Of a DNA stretch of 64,000 bases, positions 9,813-20,828 are shown piece after piece (position 1 is the first letter of the stretch; each line of letters starts with the position of its first letter). Location: the NCBI GenBank assembly GCA_019448385.1, contig JAGTXO010000003.1:682001-746000 (forward strand), written 5' to 3'. This DNA comes from Diacronema lutheri. Taxonomy: Eukaryota > Haptophyta > Pavlovophyceae > Pavlovales > Pavlovaceae. The notes beneath the pieces were generated by a model that saw nothing but the letters and a program-made list of their open reading frames with translations, had not been told where the DNA came from and did no database searches. Made by a program: the position numbers and the translations under genes.

Positions 9813-12434
9813 ATGGCGGTCGCCGTCGCAGCGCAGACGGGTCGTCGGCCGATGAGCGCAGTTCTCCTCGCGCTGCTGCCGCTCTCCATGGGCGACGGGC
9901 GCGAATGGTTGGTGCTCCCGCAGCAGTACGCGCCATGGTGGGATGATCTGCGCGAGCCCGGTGGCCGCGTGGCACCGCGCACGGCCGCGGCGCGCGCTTG
10001 CGCGCCCGGTTGCGGCGCGCACGGCAACTGCAACCTGTGGACGGGCGAGTGCGAGTGCCCGCACAACCGCCACGGGCTAGCGTGCGAGCGCCTCGTTCTT
10101 CCCGCGTGCCGCCTCGACGACGGCTCGGTCGACGTCCGCCTTTGGATGTCGGACGTCCTCGCGCACGGCGTCGGAGCCTCGCCATACGTCGGCCCGCTCA
10201 GCTGCGACTGCCTGCGGCAGGCGCTCAGCTTGAGGCACTACTTGCACATCGCGCCGCCGAACAGCGTCAACTGGCAGCGTGGCCGCGTCAGCGTCATCTG
10301 TGCTGCGCCGCGCTCGCGCGCGCCGGCGGCAGCTGGCCGGTCGCCGGGCGAGCTGGGCGACGTGGCGAGAGCGCGCGGCGCCGCGCGCAAACCCAAGTCG
10401 GCCGCGGCTGATGGCACGCTCGGCGGCGGTGGCGACGACGCAATTGACCCGTGGCTGACTGTGGAGCGCGTGCTCGACGCGCCGCACGAGATGGCGTGGC
10501 TCGCTCTGGCAGTCTCGTTTACCCACGGCGAGACTCCGGACGCTGTCTTTGCCGGACTCGGCTCCGCCTTCTTCCGCACGGGCGCGGCACGCCCAGCCGC
10601 GTCGCTCACGCAGGGCGAGGCGGTCGCCCCGCCCGCTCCGCACGGCAGGTCGCGGTCCAGCGACGGATTCCACCAGACGCCGCGCGCGGTGCGCTCGGGC
10701 GACTTGGGCTTCCGAGCGCTCGCGCCGCGCGCGCTCTGTGTCGCACGGTGCGGTGGTCACGGCGCGTGCACGCTGCGGCTCGGCACGCCCGTGTGCGAGT
10801 GCTTTGCGGGCGCGCGCCGCACGCCATCGGGCTCGTGCGAGCCCACCAATCGCGCGGCCCCAACCAAGGGCGAGCACGATGGATTGGCATGCACCAAGCC
10901 GCATGGGCGTGAGTGTGCGGGCGCGGGCAAGTGCGACGGCAACGGCTTCTGCCGGTGCGACGCGGGCCGGTGGGGCGTCGACTGCGCGCACGCGCTCGAC
11001 GCGCGTGGCCGGCCCGTCGTGCGCGCCAGCGGCGCGCGCGCGTTCATGCACGACCTCGCGCTCGAGCGGCCGCACATCTTTGTTTATACGCTCCCGCCGC
11101 TCCTCTCGACCGGACCCGGCTTTTACGCCGATTTGTACGCGGCAATTACGCTGCGGCTGCTCGAGAGCGCGTACCGCACGGCCAACCCGGACGAGGCCGA
11201 CTACTGGTGGATTCCCGGCCCGCTCCGCTACGGGCACACGGTGGACAAGCTCACGTACACGCGCGCGCGCTGGCCCTACTGGAACGCGTCGGCCGCGCGG
11301 CGCGACGGGATCGCGCGGCACATCACGTACGCGGGCTGGGAGCTCGATCCGGGCAAGATCTATGCGGGGCCGCACACGCCCGTATGGAGGAGCGGGCAGG
11401 GCGGTCTGGACGAGGCGACAGAAGCGCAAGTCCACGTGGCGAGTCCGGAGCGCGGCTGGCTCAGCTTAAGCCACAACGGGATGGACGATGGCGTCTCGAG
11501 CGCGCACGGTCGCACGCGCGCGTGCCTCGTGTGCTTCCAGGCGGGCAAGGACATCGTCATCCCGTTCAAGCCAGGCGTAATCGACGTCCCGCGCTGCGCG
11601 CAGCTGCGCGCGCGCTCAATCTGGAGTGCCGCGGCGCCGCGCCGTACCAGCGAGGGGCGGGACACGATCTTCTTCTTTGCCGGATCGCACCCCGTCTCCA
11701 AGGCCAACGCCGCGCGCCATGCACGCGCGCCCGAGCTGGCCGTGTACGCGCCGCCACACGTGCGCGAGGACATTCATGCACTGCACAACCGCACGCCCGG
11801 TTTCAAAGTGGTCAATTCGAGGGCGGGACCCAAGGTCGACCCGGTCGAGTGGATGCTTCGCTCGCAGTTCTGCTGGGTGCCGCCGGGGCAGAGGCGCGCG
11901 CGACGCGCCCCGCGCCGCGCGACCGTCGCACCGCCCCTTGTCTGCCGCCTCCGCGCACGCGCGCGCCCGCCGACGGCCGTCGGCCGCGCGCCCGCCCTCG
12001 CGTCCGTCGGCGGCGTGCTGCGCCCAAGCAGATACGGCGACCCACGCCGGCACATCCTGAGCGCGCCGTACGGCTGCATTCCCGTCTTCACGGTGCCCAA
12101 CGCGCGTCTGACCCTCGACGAGGTGCTCCCCTGGAGATCTATGGCGGTGGTCGTGCCGCGCGCCGAGCTGCGCAACCTGCCGGCCATCCTCGCGCGCTAC
12201 TCGGAGCGCGAGCGCGAGCGCATGCGCGCGCAGCTGCGCTGCGCGTGGCCGCGGCTGTGGTTCTCGTCCATCTACGGCGGCTGCTTTGGCGAGCGGCCTG
12301 AGTACGACGCGTTCGACGCTCTGATCGCAACGCTACGCTACCGGATACGCAACGCATCGATCGTCAAGCCGGCGCACGCCTCGTCCGACGACGCGTGCGC
12401 CGCGCGCGACCGGCCGATGCGCCGCGGCCGGTGA
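9813..12434 (+). CDS. Exostosin-family (GT47) glycosyltransferase with EGF-like repeats
   Basis: About 827 residues after removing one predicted intron (11894-12031, GC-AG, 138 bp, in frame). An N-terminal hydrophobic leader (SAVLLALLPLSMG) suggests a secretory or type II protein. Three EGF-like Cys clusters are visible (about 9996-10100, 10735-10840 and 10885-10990, the last CRCDAGRWGVDC). The exostosin/GT47 core starts near 11075 (IFVYTLPPLL), with DEADYWWIPG and FFFAGSHP in the middle and YGCIPVF plus an LPWRSMAVVV segment at the C-terminal end. The family transfers sugars in the Golgi during polysaccharide or glycoprotein synthesis; the substrate here cannot be told. The intron is placed where an insertion of 46 residues separates PPGQ from RYGDPRRHIL in an otherwise normal GT47 end. 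Confidence 0.8.
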   Translation: MAVAVAAQTGRRPMSAVLLALLPLSMGDGREWLVLPQQYAPWWDDLREPGGRVAPRTAAARACAPGCGAHGNCNLWTGECECPHNRHGLACERLVLPACRLDDGSVDVRLWMSDVLAHGVGASPYVGPLSCDCLRQALSLRHYLHIAPPNSVNWQRGRVSVICAAPRSRAPAAAGRSPGELGDVARARGAARKPKSAAADGTLGGGGDDAIDPWLTVERVLDAPHEMAWLALAVSFTHGETPDAVFAGLGSAFFRTGAARPAASLTQGEAVAPPAPHGRSRSSDGFHQTPRAVRSGDLGFRALAPRALCVARCGGHGACTLRLGTPVCECFAGARRTPSGSCEPTNRAAPTKGEHDGLACTKPHGRECAGAGKCDGNGFCRCDAGRWGVDCAHALDARGRPVVRASGARAFMHDLALERPHIFVYTLPPLLSTGPGFYADLYAAITLRLLESAYRTANPDEADYWWIPGPLRYGHTVDKLTYTRARWPYWNASAARRDGIARHITYAGWELDPGKIYAGPHTPVWRSGQGGLDEATEAQVHVASPERGWLSLSHNGMDDGVSSAHGRTRACLVCFQAGKDIVIPFKPGVIDVPRCAQLRARSIWSAAAPRRTSEGRDTIFFFAGSHPVSKANAARHARAPELAVYAPPHVREDIHALHNRTPGFKVVNSRAGPKVDPVEWMLRSQFCWVPPGQRRARRAPRRATVAPPLVCRLRARARPPTAVGRAPALASVGGVLRPSRYGDPRRHILSAPYGCIPVFTVPNARLTLDEVLPWRSMAVVVPRAELRNLPAILARYSERERERMRAQLRCAWPRLWFSSIYGGCFGERPEYDAFDALIATLRYRIRNASIVKPAHASSDDACAARDRPMRRGR

Positions 12435-12490
12435 ACTTGTCACGCAGGCGACTGACTCGACTTTCTCCTCCCGCGCACCAATCCCGTAGA

Positions 12491-12516
12491 TCCGTATACG
12501 GACATCCGTATACGGA
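12491..12516. repeat. Tandem pair of perfect 12-bp palindromes upstream of a start codon
   Basis: TCCGTATACGGA occurs at 12491-12502 and again at 12505-12516, 14 bp apart, ending 13 bp before the ATG of the 7TM gene. The AT content of the core differs from the surrounding sequence. It is a candidate binding site for a dimeric regulator. Confidence 0.45.
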
Positions 12517-12529
12517 CACGCCCGCAGAG

Positions 12530-13301
12530 ATGGCGCCGCCGCGATTCGGCGCGCTGGCCGTGGTGGCCGCGCTGCCGCTCGCGGGGGGCAAGCTGATCGA
12601 GGCGCACTACAACGGGCTGGTGTCGCAGTATGCGCACGCTGATAACGACATGGCCTACCTCGGCAAGTTTGCCTTCCAGTGCGTGGGCGAGTGCGGCCGG
12701 CGGCACGGCAACGAGGCATCGAGCGAGGACGTGACGCACATGCTCGCGTACGAGTCGGGGATGGTGCGCGTCGTGGCGCACGGCGGGTACGAGCCCGGTC
12801 AAGTGCTCGCCGTCTTCCTCTCTGAGCACTTTTACGACGCAACGCACTCGTGGCGCAACGTGTTCAGGAACCGCCGCCTGTCGTGCGCGCAGAAGCAGCA
12901 GAAGGCGATCGACCTCATCCCGCTGTCGCCCCCGCCGCCGCCCAACGCGTCGTCCACGTACGACCAGGAGCACGTGTTCGATGACCACACGGTGCAGCGC
13001 ACGGAGTACATCGAGCTCACTGCGCGCCCGCAGTTCTTCCACTTCGCCGCGATGAATTGCGAGCGCGGCACGCTCAATTCGTACGTCCAGCTGCGCCTCT
13101 TCAACCCGGGCGCCTTCCGCACGCGCGAGTTCTCCTACGAGGACCAGGGCCTGCTCGGGCTCGAGACGTTCATGTGCGCGCCGTGCGCCGTGCGCCCTCG
13201 TGCGTATCGCGCCACCGCCGCGCGACGCCCATGCCGCTCCTGCCGCATTTGACCCCTTCCCCCCCCCCCCCCCCCGGCCCGCCCTTCCCCCTCCCGCCCC
13301 T

Positions 13302-13332
<31 letters not shown>

Positions 13333-15005
13333 CGGTCCCCTCCCGTCCTCGCCGCGCCGCAGGCTGTGTGTTTCGCTGCTGCTGGCATGCGTCGCTCTGG
13401 AGGGCGTCTTCTCGCTGCGCAGCCACCGGCTGCACCACCCGCCGCTGCTCGTCGTGCACAACGGCCTGTGGCTCCTCGTCGTATCCCACGCCCTCTCCGT
13501 CTACTTCTTCTCGTCGTACGCCACGTTTGGGCGAGGCCCTGAATTCGCGCTTCTCTCTGCCGAGCTGTGCGCGCACGCGCCCTCGCCGCTCGGCTGTCGC
13601 GGCGCATGCTTCGCCCTGCCTCCCCCCCCCTCCCTCCCTCCCTTTCCCCTCCACCCCACTCACCGCCGCCTCTTGTGCCTCGTGCCCCGACGGGCGTGGC
13701 CCCCGACCGCCGGGCCACGCGCGCGCGTCGCCCCGCGCGCGTGCGCACGCGCGGCCGGGTGCGCGCGCAGGCTGTACCTGTCGACGGACTTGATCGTGAT
13801 GGTGCTGTGCTTGCTGATCGCGCGCGGCTGGCGCGTCACGTCGACCAGCCTCGAGCCGCGTGAGGCCTTCCTCATAGCGGCTGCATCGGGTGGGTACGTG
13901 TTCGTGTATGCACTCGTCTACTGCGTGGACATGGTGACGCGCGACCCGGCTGATGACGTGTACCCGCTGATGACCGGCGGTGAGTGCTGCTCCGCTCCGT
14001 CACCTCTCGTGTGCATGCGCGCGCGCGTCATGGGCCCGCGCGCCACGCGGCCCCGCCCCGCCCTCGCGGCCCCGCCCCGCCCTCGCGGCCCCGCCCCGCC
14101 CTCGCGGCCCCGCCCCGCCCTCGCGGCCCCGCCCCGCCCTCGCGGCCCCGCCCCGCCCTCGCGGCCCCGCCCCGCCCTCGCGGCCCCGCCCCGCCCTTGC
14201 GCTGCTCCGCGCGCGAGACGCCCACGCGCGCGTGCGCGTCGCTTGCGCGCTCGTGTGTGCGGCTGCAGGCGCGCTGTGGCTCGTCTTCTTTCGGCTGTGC
14301 CTCGGCGGCTTGTGCGTCCACTTTGTGCTCCGTACCTACCAGAACGACATGTCCCCCGCCAAGCGCCACTTTTATAAGCGCTTCCTCACGTTTTCGGCTC
14401 TCTGGTTCTTATCGCAGCCAGCGGCAATCGTGCTCGCTCTGTCCATGGACGAGTGGATTCGGCACAAGAACGCGACAGTCGTGCTCTACACCATCTCGCA
14501 CGGGCTGCTCGCACTCCTTCTCTACATCCTCCGCCCCAAGCGCGCTTCAACCTATTTTCACATGACCGCGTACCACGACGAGCTCGACACGCTCGTCGGC
14601 GACCGGCGCCGTTCTGGAGCGCCGCGCGACGGCGCCTTCGTCGGCCGTGCGGACGGCTACGGCCCGCAGCGCGACGAGCACGAGCTGCGCGAGCACGGCA
14701 CGGCCGCGCGCGCGGGCGCGTGGCGCGACGAGCCGCCGCCCGTGCGGTACCGGGACGGACCTGCACACGTCGAGATGGAGGCGCGGCATCCGCGCGACGA
14801 TCCGGAGCACGTCTCAACGCCCGAGCCGCGCGAAGCGCGTGTGGAGCTTCTGGTTGAGGGCGATTTGCTCGGTGGCGCCTTGCCGCCGCCCGCAATGAGC
14901 GGCACAGGTGGCGGCAACAGGCGCGAAGACGTCGCGCGGCCGAGCGACGAGCTGCCGCGGCAGCCGGCAGCCAAGGTCGTCGAGGAGCAGGACGGGATGC
15001 TCTGA
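12530..15005 (+). CDS. GPR180/TMEM145-like seven-transmembrane protein
   Basis: Multi-exon gene. The signal peptide (ALAVVAALPLAGG) and an extracellular domain (about 12590-13195) are followed by a rhodopsin-like transmembrane region of the intimal-thickness-receptor/GPR180 type, seen in segments LLLACVALEGVFSL, GLWLLVVSHALSVYFF, LIVMVLCLLIARG, GGYVFVYALVYCVD, ALWLVFFRLCLGG, FSALWFLSQPAAIVLAL and LYTISHGLLALLLYIL. One well-defined intron is 13980-14268 (GTGAGT donor, CTGCAG acceptor, phase 1). Introns around 13193-13368 and 13540-13770 are needed to link the segments, but their exact borders are unclear. The cytoplasmic tail is charged and disordered. Relatives act as endomembrane or plasma-membrane receptors of poorly known ligand. 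The stop lies 18 bp from the convergent MPS1 stop. Confidence 0.7.
13253..13331 (+). repeat. Poly-C tract in intron of the 7TM gene
   Basis: Runs of C (broken by short GGCCCGCCC and TTCCC interruptions) fill the 3' half of a predicted intron. On the sense strand it is pyrimidine, so it may serve as an oversized polypyrimidine tract before the acceptor near 13368. Confidence 0.8.
14051..14209 (+). repeat. 19-bp GC minisatellite in an intron
   Basis: About eight copies of CCCCGCCCCGCCCTCGCGG lie inside the 13980-14268 intron of the 7TM gene. They generate artefactual open frames in all registers. Confidence 0.85.
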
Positions 15006-15023
15006 GAGGGGAAGAGGTGAATG

Positions 15024-18000
15024 TCAGATAAACGAGTAGCCGGTAATTGGCTCGTCGCTCGCGTACTCGCCGCGCGCCTGCTGCGCCTGCTGCACTCGTC
15101 TGCTCTTCTCCTCGGAGGTCGAGAGCCAGCTGCCAAACCGCGCCTCGGCCGGCGCCGGCGCCATTGGCCGGCCCAGCAGCGCGTTCTGCACGCGCGGCTC
15201 GACGTGGTTGAGCTGGCCGTGCCGTTCGAGGATCTGCCGCGCCAGCTCTGGACCGACGCCGGACGGCGCGGTTCGCGCCGCCGCGCTCGCACTTGCCGCG
15301 GGCGCAGCCACGTGCTGCAGGCTCGCCATCCTGCTCTGCAGCTCGTACACACTGGGCGGTTGGGGCGCGTGCGCCACTGCGCTCGCGTCGGGCATTGGCG
15401 CGTGCGCGACCGCGGCCGGCCGCTTGCCCTGCGCCGTTGCTGCCGGCGGCGGCGGCGGCGGCGGTGGCGGCAGCGCTAGCGGCGCGCCTGCGCCTAAGAG
15501 CGGCGGCGATACGGATTGTGCGCTGCTGGGCTGTGCGCCAGCGGCCGCGGCGGCGCTGGCGGAGGCAGCGCACGGCGCGTTCGGCTGCGCGGGCACAGCG
15601 GCGGCGTGCAGCTGCCGCTGTGCGCTCAGCAGCTGCCCGAGTAGGGCGCGCGTCAGCTGCTCGGTGGCATCGTCGGGAACGGCTTGGCTGCCCGGCGCCT
15701 GCTGCGCACGCAGCGAGATCTGCTCGGAGAGCTGGCCAATCAGCTGCTGCATTTGCTCCGCTGTGAGCGGTGCGCCACTCGCGCCTGCGCCGGCCGAATC
15801 ACCCGCGCGCGACGCCGCGCCGCGCGCGCCTGAGGGCGCACCAGCGGGCGCGGCGGCGGGCGCAATCTCGGGCGGCTGCAAGAAGGGGTGCGCGAGGAGC
15901 TCGGGGATCGTCGGCCGCTCCGAAGGCTCGCGGCGCAAGCAGCGCTGTGACGGCAGGGCGCAAAGCGAAGCGGTACGTGCCGCCCGGGGTGCCAAAGCGC
16001 GCATTCGGTGTCGCGTGGAGCGGACGAGGCACGCGAGCGCGAGCGGGGCGGAGCGGTGGTAAGTTGGCGAGCGCTGCTTGATGCGGAGCGGCCGCGCGTG
16101 CGTGGTGTCGGCTGCTCCTGGCGCACACCACACGCGTAAAAGGGGCACACGACGCGCGCAGCGCGCAGCAGCTGCATGCGCGCAGGTGCTTACGCGCAAG
16201 ACATCCAGGAGGTGCGGGTTTTGGATGGGCTTAAAGTCGATCTGGAAGGCAGGATCTGAGATGGCGCGCAGCCTCGCGATCAAGTTCTTGACGTGCTCGA
16301 AGGGTGTCTTGCCGTAGACCATCGCAAAAAGGATGCAACCAAGGGACCACACATCCGACGGGCGGCCGAGCTGTGCGCCGCGGCGCGCGTGTGGCGCATG
16401 TGATGGCGCTGCGCAGCCGCAGCGAACGCCAGTTGCCTCGCCTGCCTGCGCGGTGTGCGCGGTGTGCGGACCGCTCTGCCACCGCTCGCTCCCGCCGCTC
16501 TGGCGCGCGCGCGCGCGCGTGCGCACCTTGAGGACACCCAGGTTGCCCATGTCAGCAGTGATCGACTCGGGTGACATGTAGTTGACTGTGCCCACCTGCG
16601 AGTCTCGCACGATATTGGTCGTGTCGTTGCTCAGCTTCTTTGCGATCCCAAAGTCGATCAGCTTGAGCGAGCCCTGCGTGCGCAGCGCGCAGAGCGATGC
16701 ACAGCGCATGCGCGCGGCGCTCAGAGCGGCGCTCAGCTCATCGTGCAGAGCGCGCACTTGCTCACGCGTGCTGCTGCACATGCTGTGCAAGGCAAGCAGC
16801 AAAGCAGCAGAGCGCGCACTTGCTCACGCGTGCTGCTGCACATGCTGTGCAAGGCAAGCAGCCAGCAAAGCAGCAGAGCGCGCACTTGCTTACGCGTGCT
16901 GCTGCACATGCTGTGCAAGGCAAGCAGCAAAGCCGCAGAGCGCGCACTTGCTCACGCGTGCTGCTGCACATGCTGTGCAAGGCAAGCAGCAAAGCCGCAG
17001 AGCGCGCACTTGCTCACGCGTGCTGCTGCACATGCTGTGCAAGGCAAGCAGCAAAGCAGCAGAGCGCGCACTTGCTCACGCGTGCTGCTGCACATGCTGT
17101 GCAAGGCAAGCAGCCAGCAAAGCAGCAGAGCGCGCACTTGCTCACGCGTGCTGCTGCACATGCTGTGCAAGGCAAGCAGCCAGCAAAGCAGCAGAGCGCG
17201 CACTTGCTCACGCGTGCTGCTGCACATGCTGTGCAAGGCAAGCAGCCAGCAAAGCAGCAGAGCGCGCACTTGCTCACGCGTGCTGCTGCACATGCTGTGC
17301 AAGGCAAGCAGCCAGCAAAGCAGCAGAGCGCGCACTTGCTCACGCGTGCTGCTGCACATGCTGTGCAAGGCAAGCAGCAAAGCCGCAGAGCGCGCACTTG
17401 CTCACGCGTGCTGCTGCACATGCTGTGCAAGGCAAGCAGCAAAGCCGCAGAGCGCGCACTTGCTCACGCGTGCTGCTGCACATGCTGTGCAAGGCAAGCA
17501 GCAAAGCAGCAGAGCGCGCACTTGCTCACGCGTGCTGCTGCACATGCTGTGCAAGGCAAGCAGCAAAGCAGCAGAGCGCGCACTTGCTCACGCGTGCTGC
17601 TGCACATGCTGTGCAAGGCAAGCAGCCAGCAAAGCAGCAGAGCGCGCACTTGCTCACGCGTGCTGCTGCACATGCTGTGCAAGGCAAGCAGCAAAGCAGC
17701 AGAGCGCGCACTTGCTCACGCGTGCTGATGCACATGCTGTGCAAGGCAAGCAGCAAAGCAGCAGAGCGCGCACTTGCTCACGCGTGCTGCTGCACATGCT
17801 GTGCAAGGCAAGCAGCAAAGCAGCAGCCGGCCGCGCAAGCCGGTACGCCGCGCGAGCCGCGTACCTGCACGGAAAGGAAGTTGGCGGGCTTGAGGTCCGA
17901 GTGCACGACACGCATCTCGTGCAGCTCGTGCACGGCGGTGAGCATCTGCTCCCAGTACATGCCGACAAAGTTGTGGTTGAACGGCTTGCCCTGCTGCCGC

Positions 18001-20783
18001 TGCAGCAGCGTGGCGAGGTCGATCTCGCCAAGCTCCATCACGAGGTAGGCGGTCTCCAAGCGCTCGTCCACCTCCGCGCCGACCATGCCGATGATCGTCG
18101 GCACGCCCTGCAGCGAGCGGAGAAGGCCGATCTCGTTGCGCACGTTGGCCTTGAACGCGTCGTCCTGCCCCTCAAAGATGACGCGCTTGAGCGCGTACAG
18201 CTCCCTCGACTCCGAGTCCATCACGCGGAAGACCTTTGATGTGCCGCCGCGCCCGATGACCGCAAGCCGCGTGTAATGGCGGCCTGACACCCAAAAATCG
18301 GCGCCAGGCTGCACGGCGGGCTGCGCCGTCGCGCTGCGCGCGACGGCGAGCGGCACGAGCGGCTGGGGCTCGGGCGCAACCCGCGGCGCCGCCGGCTGGG
18401 GCGGGGGCTGGCTCTGTTGCGGCTTTGGCGGCTGCGGCTTTGGCGGCTCCGCGCGCGCAGCGTGCGCAAGCGCCGGTGTTGTGCATTGCAGCGCGTCGTG
18501 CGCCTGCTGTGCACGCGTGAGCTCGGGTTCGGCCGCGTGCATGACCGGCTGCACTGCCGGAGGGACGAGTGCTCGTGGCGCGGGCGCCGTGCTCGCGCAC
18601 GCCTCCGCCCCGCCACGCGGCTCTTTGAAACCGCTGCCGCCAGCTGCGTGCTCAGGGGCGCCAAGCACGCGCGAGCGCATGCTCAGAAAGGTGGGCTGGC
18701 TGATGGTCGCTGCCAGGCCGGCGCGGCCGAGCGGTGTGCCGACGAGCACCGGCGTTGCGAGCGCGGGCGTGGCGAGCGCAGCGGCCGCACGCGCGGGCGT
18801 GCCGCGCGCTGGCGTCGTGCCGCACGATGGCGTCGTGCCGCACGATGGCAACCATGTGCTCACACGCCCGCCCGGCGCGGGGGTGAGCGTGTGCGCACCC
18901 GACTGCCGCGCTGAGAAGGGCGCGTGGCTCAACTCCGCGCCATGCTCCGACGCGTTCGAGTCGTGGCTGCGCGGTGCGTACGCGGCTGAGCCCGTAGCCG
19001 AGCCCGCGGAGGCAGCAGATGATCTCGTGGTGTGCCCCGCAGACGAGCGCGCCGTATGCTCTGAGCACGAGGACGAACCCTCCTCCGCGATCGCGCCGAG
19101 TGGGCTTTCCGCATCCGCGCCCGCGCTGATCGCAGCCGCATCGGCTGTAGGCAGCTCACGTGCGTGCGCACTCGCCGTCGCGCCTCCCTGTGCATCGGCA
19201 AGTTTTAAAAAAGCGCCGCCCTCGTCCCCGTGCGACGTGCGCTCGTCTGCACGGCCGGACAGCTGCGACGGGCGCGTCGGCGGCGGCGTCGGCACTGGCT
19301 GCTGCTGCTGCGCGGCCTCCATCGGCGTGTGCGCGGCCGCGTGCGCGGCCGCGAGGTGCGGCGCGTGCCTTGGCTCGCCCGGCGGTGCATCGGCCAGCGG
19401 GCAAGCGGCCGCTGGCTGCACTGACAGGGCAGCCTCCGGCTGGGGCACGGTCAAAGGGAGCGGCGCATCGCCGCCGCTTGGCTCGTCGCTGGCGTTCACG
19501 CGGCGCGCCGGCCCGCTGCGCAGGCCGAGGCGCACAAAGGCTTTCCGAGGCTTGCCGGGCGCGGCGATTGCCGCGCTCACGACGAGCGCCTCGGGTGCCT
19601 CGGGTGCGTGTGCCGACGCAGGTGCGTGCGTGACCTTTGGCGGCGGCGCGCGGAGGCTCGAGGGGGCAGTCACGCGCTCGGCGTCGGCGCGCAACGACGG
19701 ATCGAGCTTGAGCTTGAAGACGACCGTATCTGCATCCCCTGCGCCCTCGCAACCCGCATTCACCGCGTCCGCGCGCGCGGGTGCGTCGAGCGCGGTGCTC
19801 GGTGCGGTCTGGAACTCAGAAGATGCAGCGGGTGCGGTCGATGGCTCAAGCGGCGCGAGCGGCGCGCGCGCGACGGGCTGCGTGACACACGCCGGTGGTG
19901 GCGCACCTACGCCTTGGCGCTCGGCGTCCACGCGCGTGTGGAAGACGACGGTGTCCTCGTCGTCGCCGTCCTCGGCGCGAGCGGCGGCGCGCCGCGCGCC
20001 GGTGGCCGCGGCATCTGCTGCGCTCCGCGCGCGCCGCCACCCATCCTCCGCCTGCTGGCGGCGCGCGGCAAAGGCGGGTCCGAGTCGCGTGTGCCCATGC
20101 TCGAGAGCCGTCGCCGCTTTGCTTGGCTGCCCGTGCGCCGCCTCGAAGGCCGCCCACTCGAGGTAAAAGTCGGCACACTCGACGCCGATCCGCTCGTTGC
20201 GCATCCACTTGTACGTCTGCCGCGCGTCTTGCTCGGAGCATCTCCTGCGCGGCGTGACGATGCACGGCCGCGCAAACGCGCGCAGCGCATGAGTGCGCGC
20301 CGGGGCGTGGGCGTGCGCGCGGAGCCTATGGGCGCCGCCCGCGCGGCGCGCGCACCCCTGGACGCGGGCGTATGCCATCCAGACAGCGACAAAATCGGGC
20401 CGCGCGCGGTACTCCTCACTCGACGTCATCGTGCGCGTGGCGTGCGAGCAGGCAACGAGCAACGCACGCTGGGCTGCCTGCACGTCCGGTGCCGCGTCTG
20501 CCATCCGCTCCTCGCGCTGAAGGAGCTCGCGCCACGCAGCCGGCGAGTGCGGGTCGCGACGCACGGCGAGCGCGAGCGCATCGTGCACCGCGTCGGCGTG
20601 CGGGCGGCCGAGCAGCTGGCTTAGTGTGCGCGTGAGGCCACCATCCTCCAGCGCCGCCTTCCCTGGCGAGCGCAGCCCGTTGCCCTTTGGCCGGCCGGCC
20701 GGCTGGGGAACGTTCTCCTTGTCGACCACCTCGGCCATTTTGCGCCAGCCGCGTTCAAACTCGTCCAAAGCGCGCCGCTGCAT
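15024..20783 (-). CDS. MPS1: MPS1/TTK-type spindle checkpoint kinase
   Basis: Five exons: 20783-20356, 20244-17865, 16673-16527, 16370-16194 and 15944-15024; total about 1,350 residues, with all introns restoring frame. The N terminus has a TPR-like Mad3/BUB1-type region (VWMAYARVQ, then WAAFEAAHGQPSKA). A long disordered Ala/Pro-rich middle follows. The kinase domain is at the C-terminal end: glycine loop IGRGGTSKVF, catalytic-Lys segment YALKRV, HSDLKPANF, DFG, then the MPS1 hallmark SQVGTVNYMSPESI and SDVWSLGCILFAMVYGKTPF. After the kinase is a Gln/Ala/Pro tail. MPS1 phosphorylates kinetochore proteins and is needed for the spindle assembly checkpoint. Odd feature: the intron between the HSDLKPANF and DFG exons is 1.19 kb of minisatellite. 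The gene starts 45 bp from the divergent SDHAF2 gene. Confidence 0.9.
16748..17826 (-). repeat. 62-bp minisatellite (17 units) inside the MPS1 kinase-domain intron
   Basis: Seventeen near-perfect units of a 62-bp repeat (66 bp when a GCCA insert is present) share the core CACTTGCTCACGCGTGCTGC. They fill most of the 16674-17864 intron. Units vary at only a few positions (GCAGC/GCCGC, one TTACGCG, one TGATGC), so the array is recently homogenised. It makes long spurious open frames on both strands. Confidence 0.95.
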
Positions 20784-20828
20784 TTCTAAATAAAGCGGAG
20801 GCCGGGAGGCGGGCGCCGCACCTTCGCG
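20784..20828. promoter_or_regulatory. 45-bp divergent spacer between MPS1 and SDHAF2 start codons
   Basis: Only 45 bp separate the two ATGs. The spacer begins with TTTCTAAATAAAGCGG on the plus strand, an A/T-rich patch in GC-rich surroundings. Either both 5' leaders are extremely short or transcription starts overlap inside the partner gene. Confidence 0.4.

Noticed and set aside
16748-17826. CRISPR array
   Set aside because: Units are contiguous 62/66-bp repeats without unique spacers, in a eukaryotic intron.
16743-18239. Long plus-strand open frames of repeated AHAVQGKQ-type sequence (about 490 residues)
   Set aside because: They are readings of the 62-bp minisatellite in an intron; all frames are open because the unit has no stop.
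18481-20166. 561-residue plus-strand frame
   Set aside because: Antisense to the disordered part of MPS1; Ser/Ala/Gly composition only.
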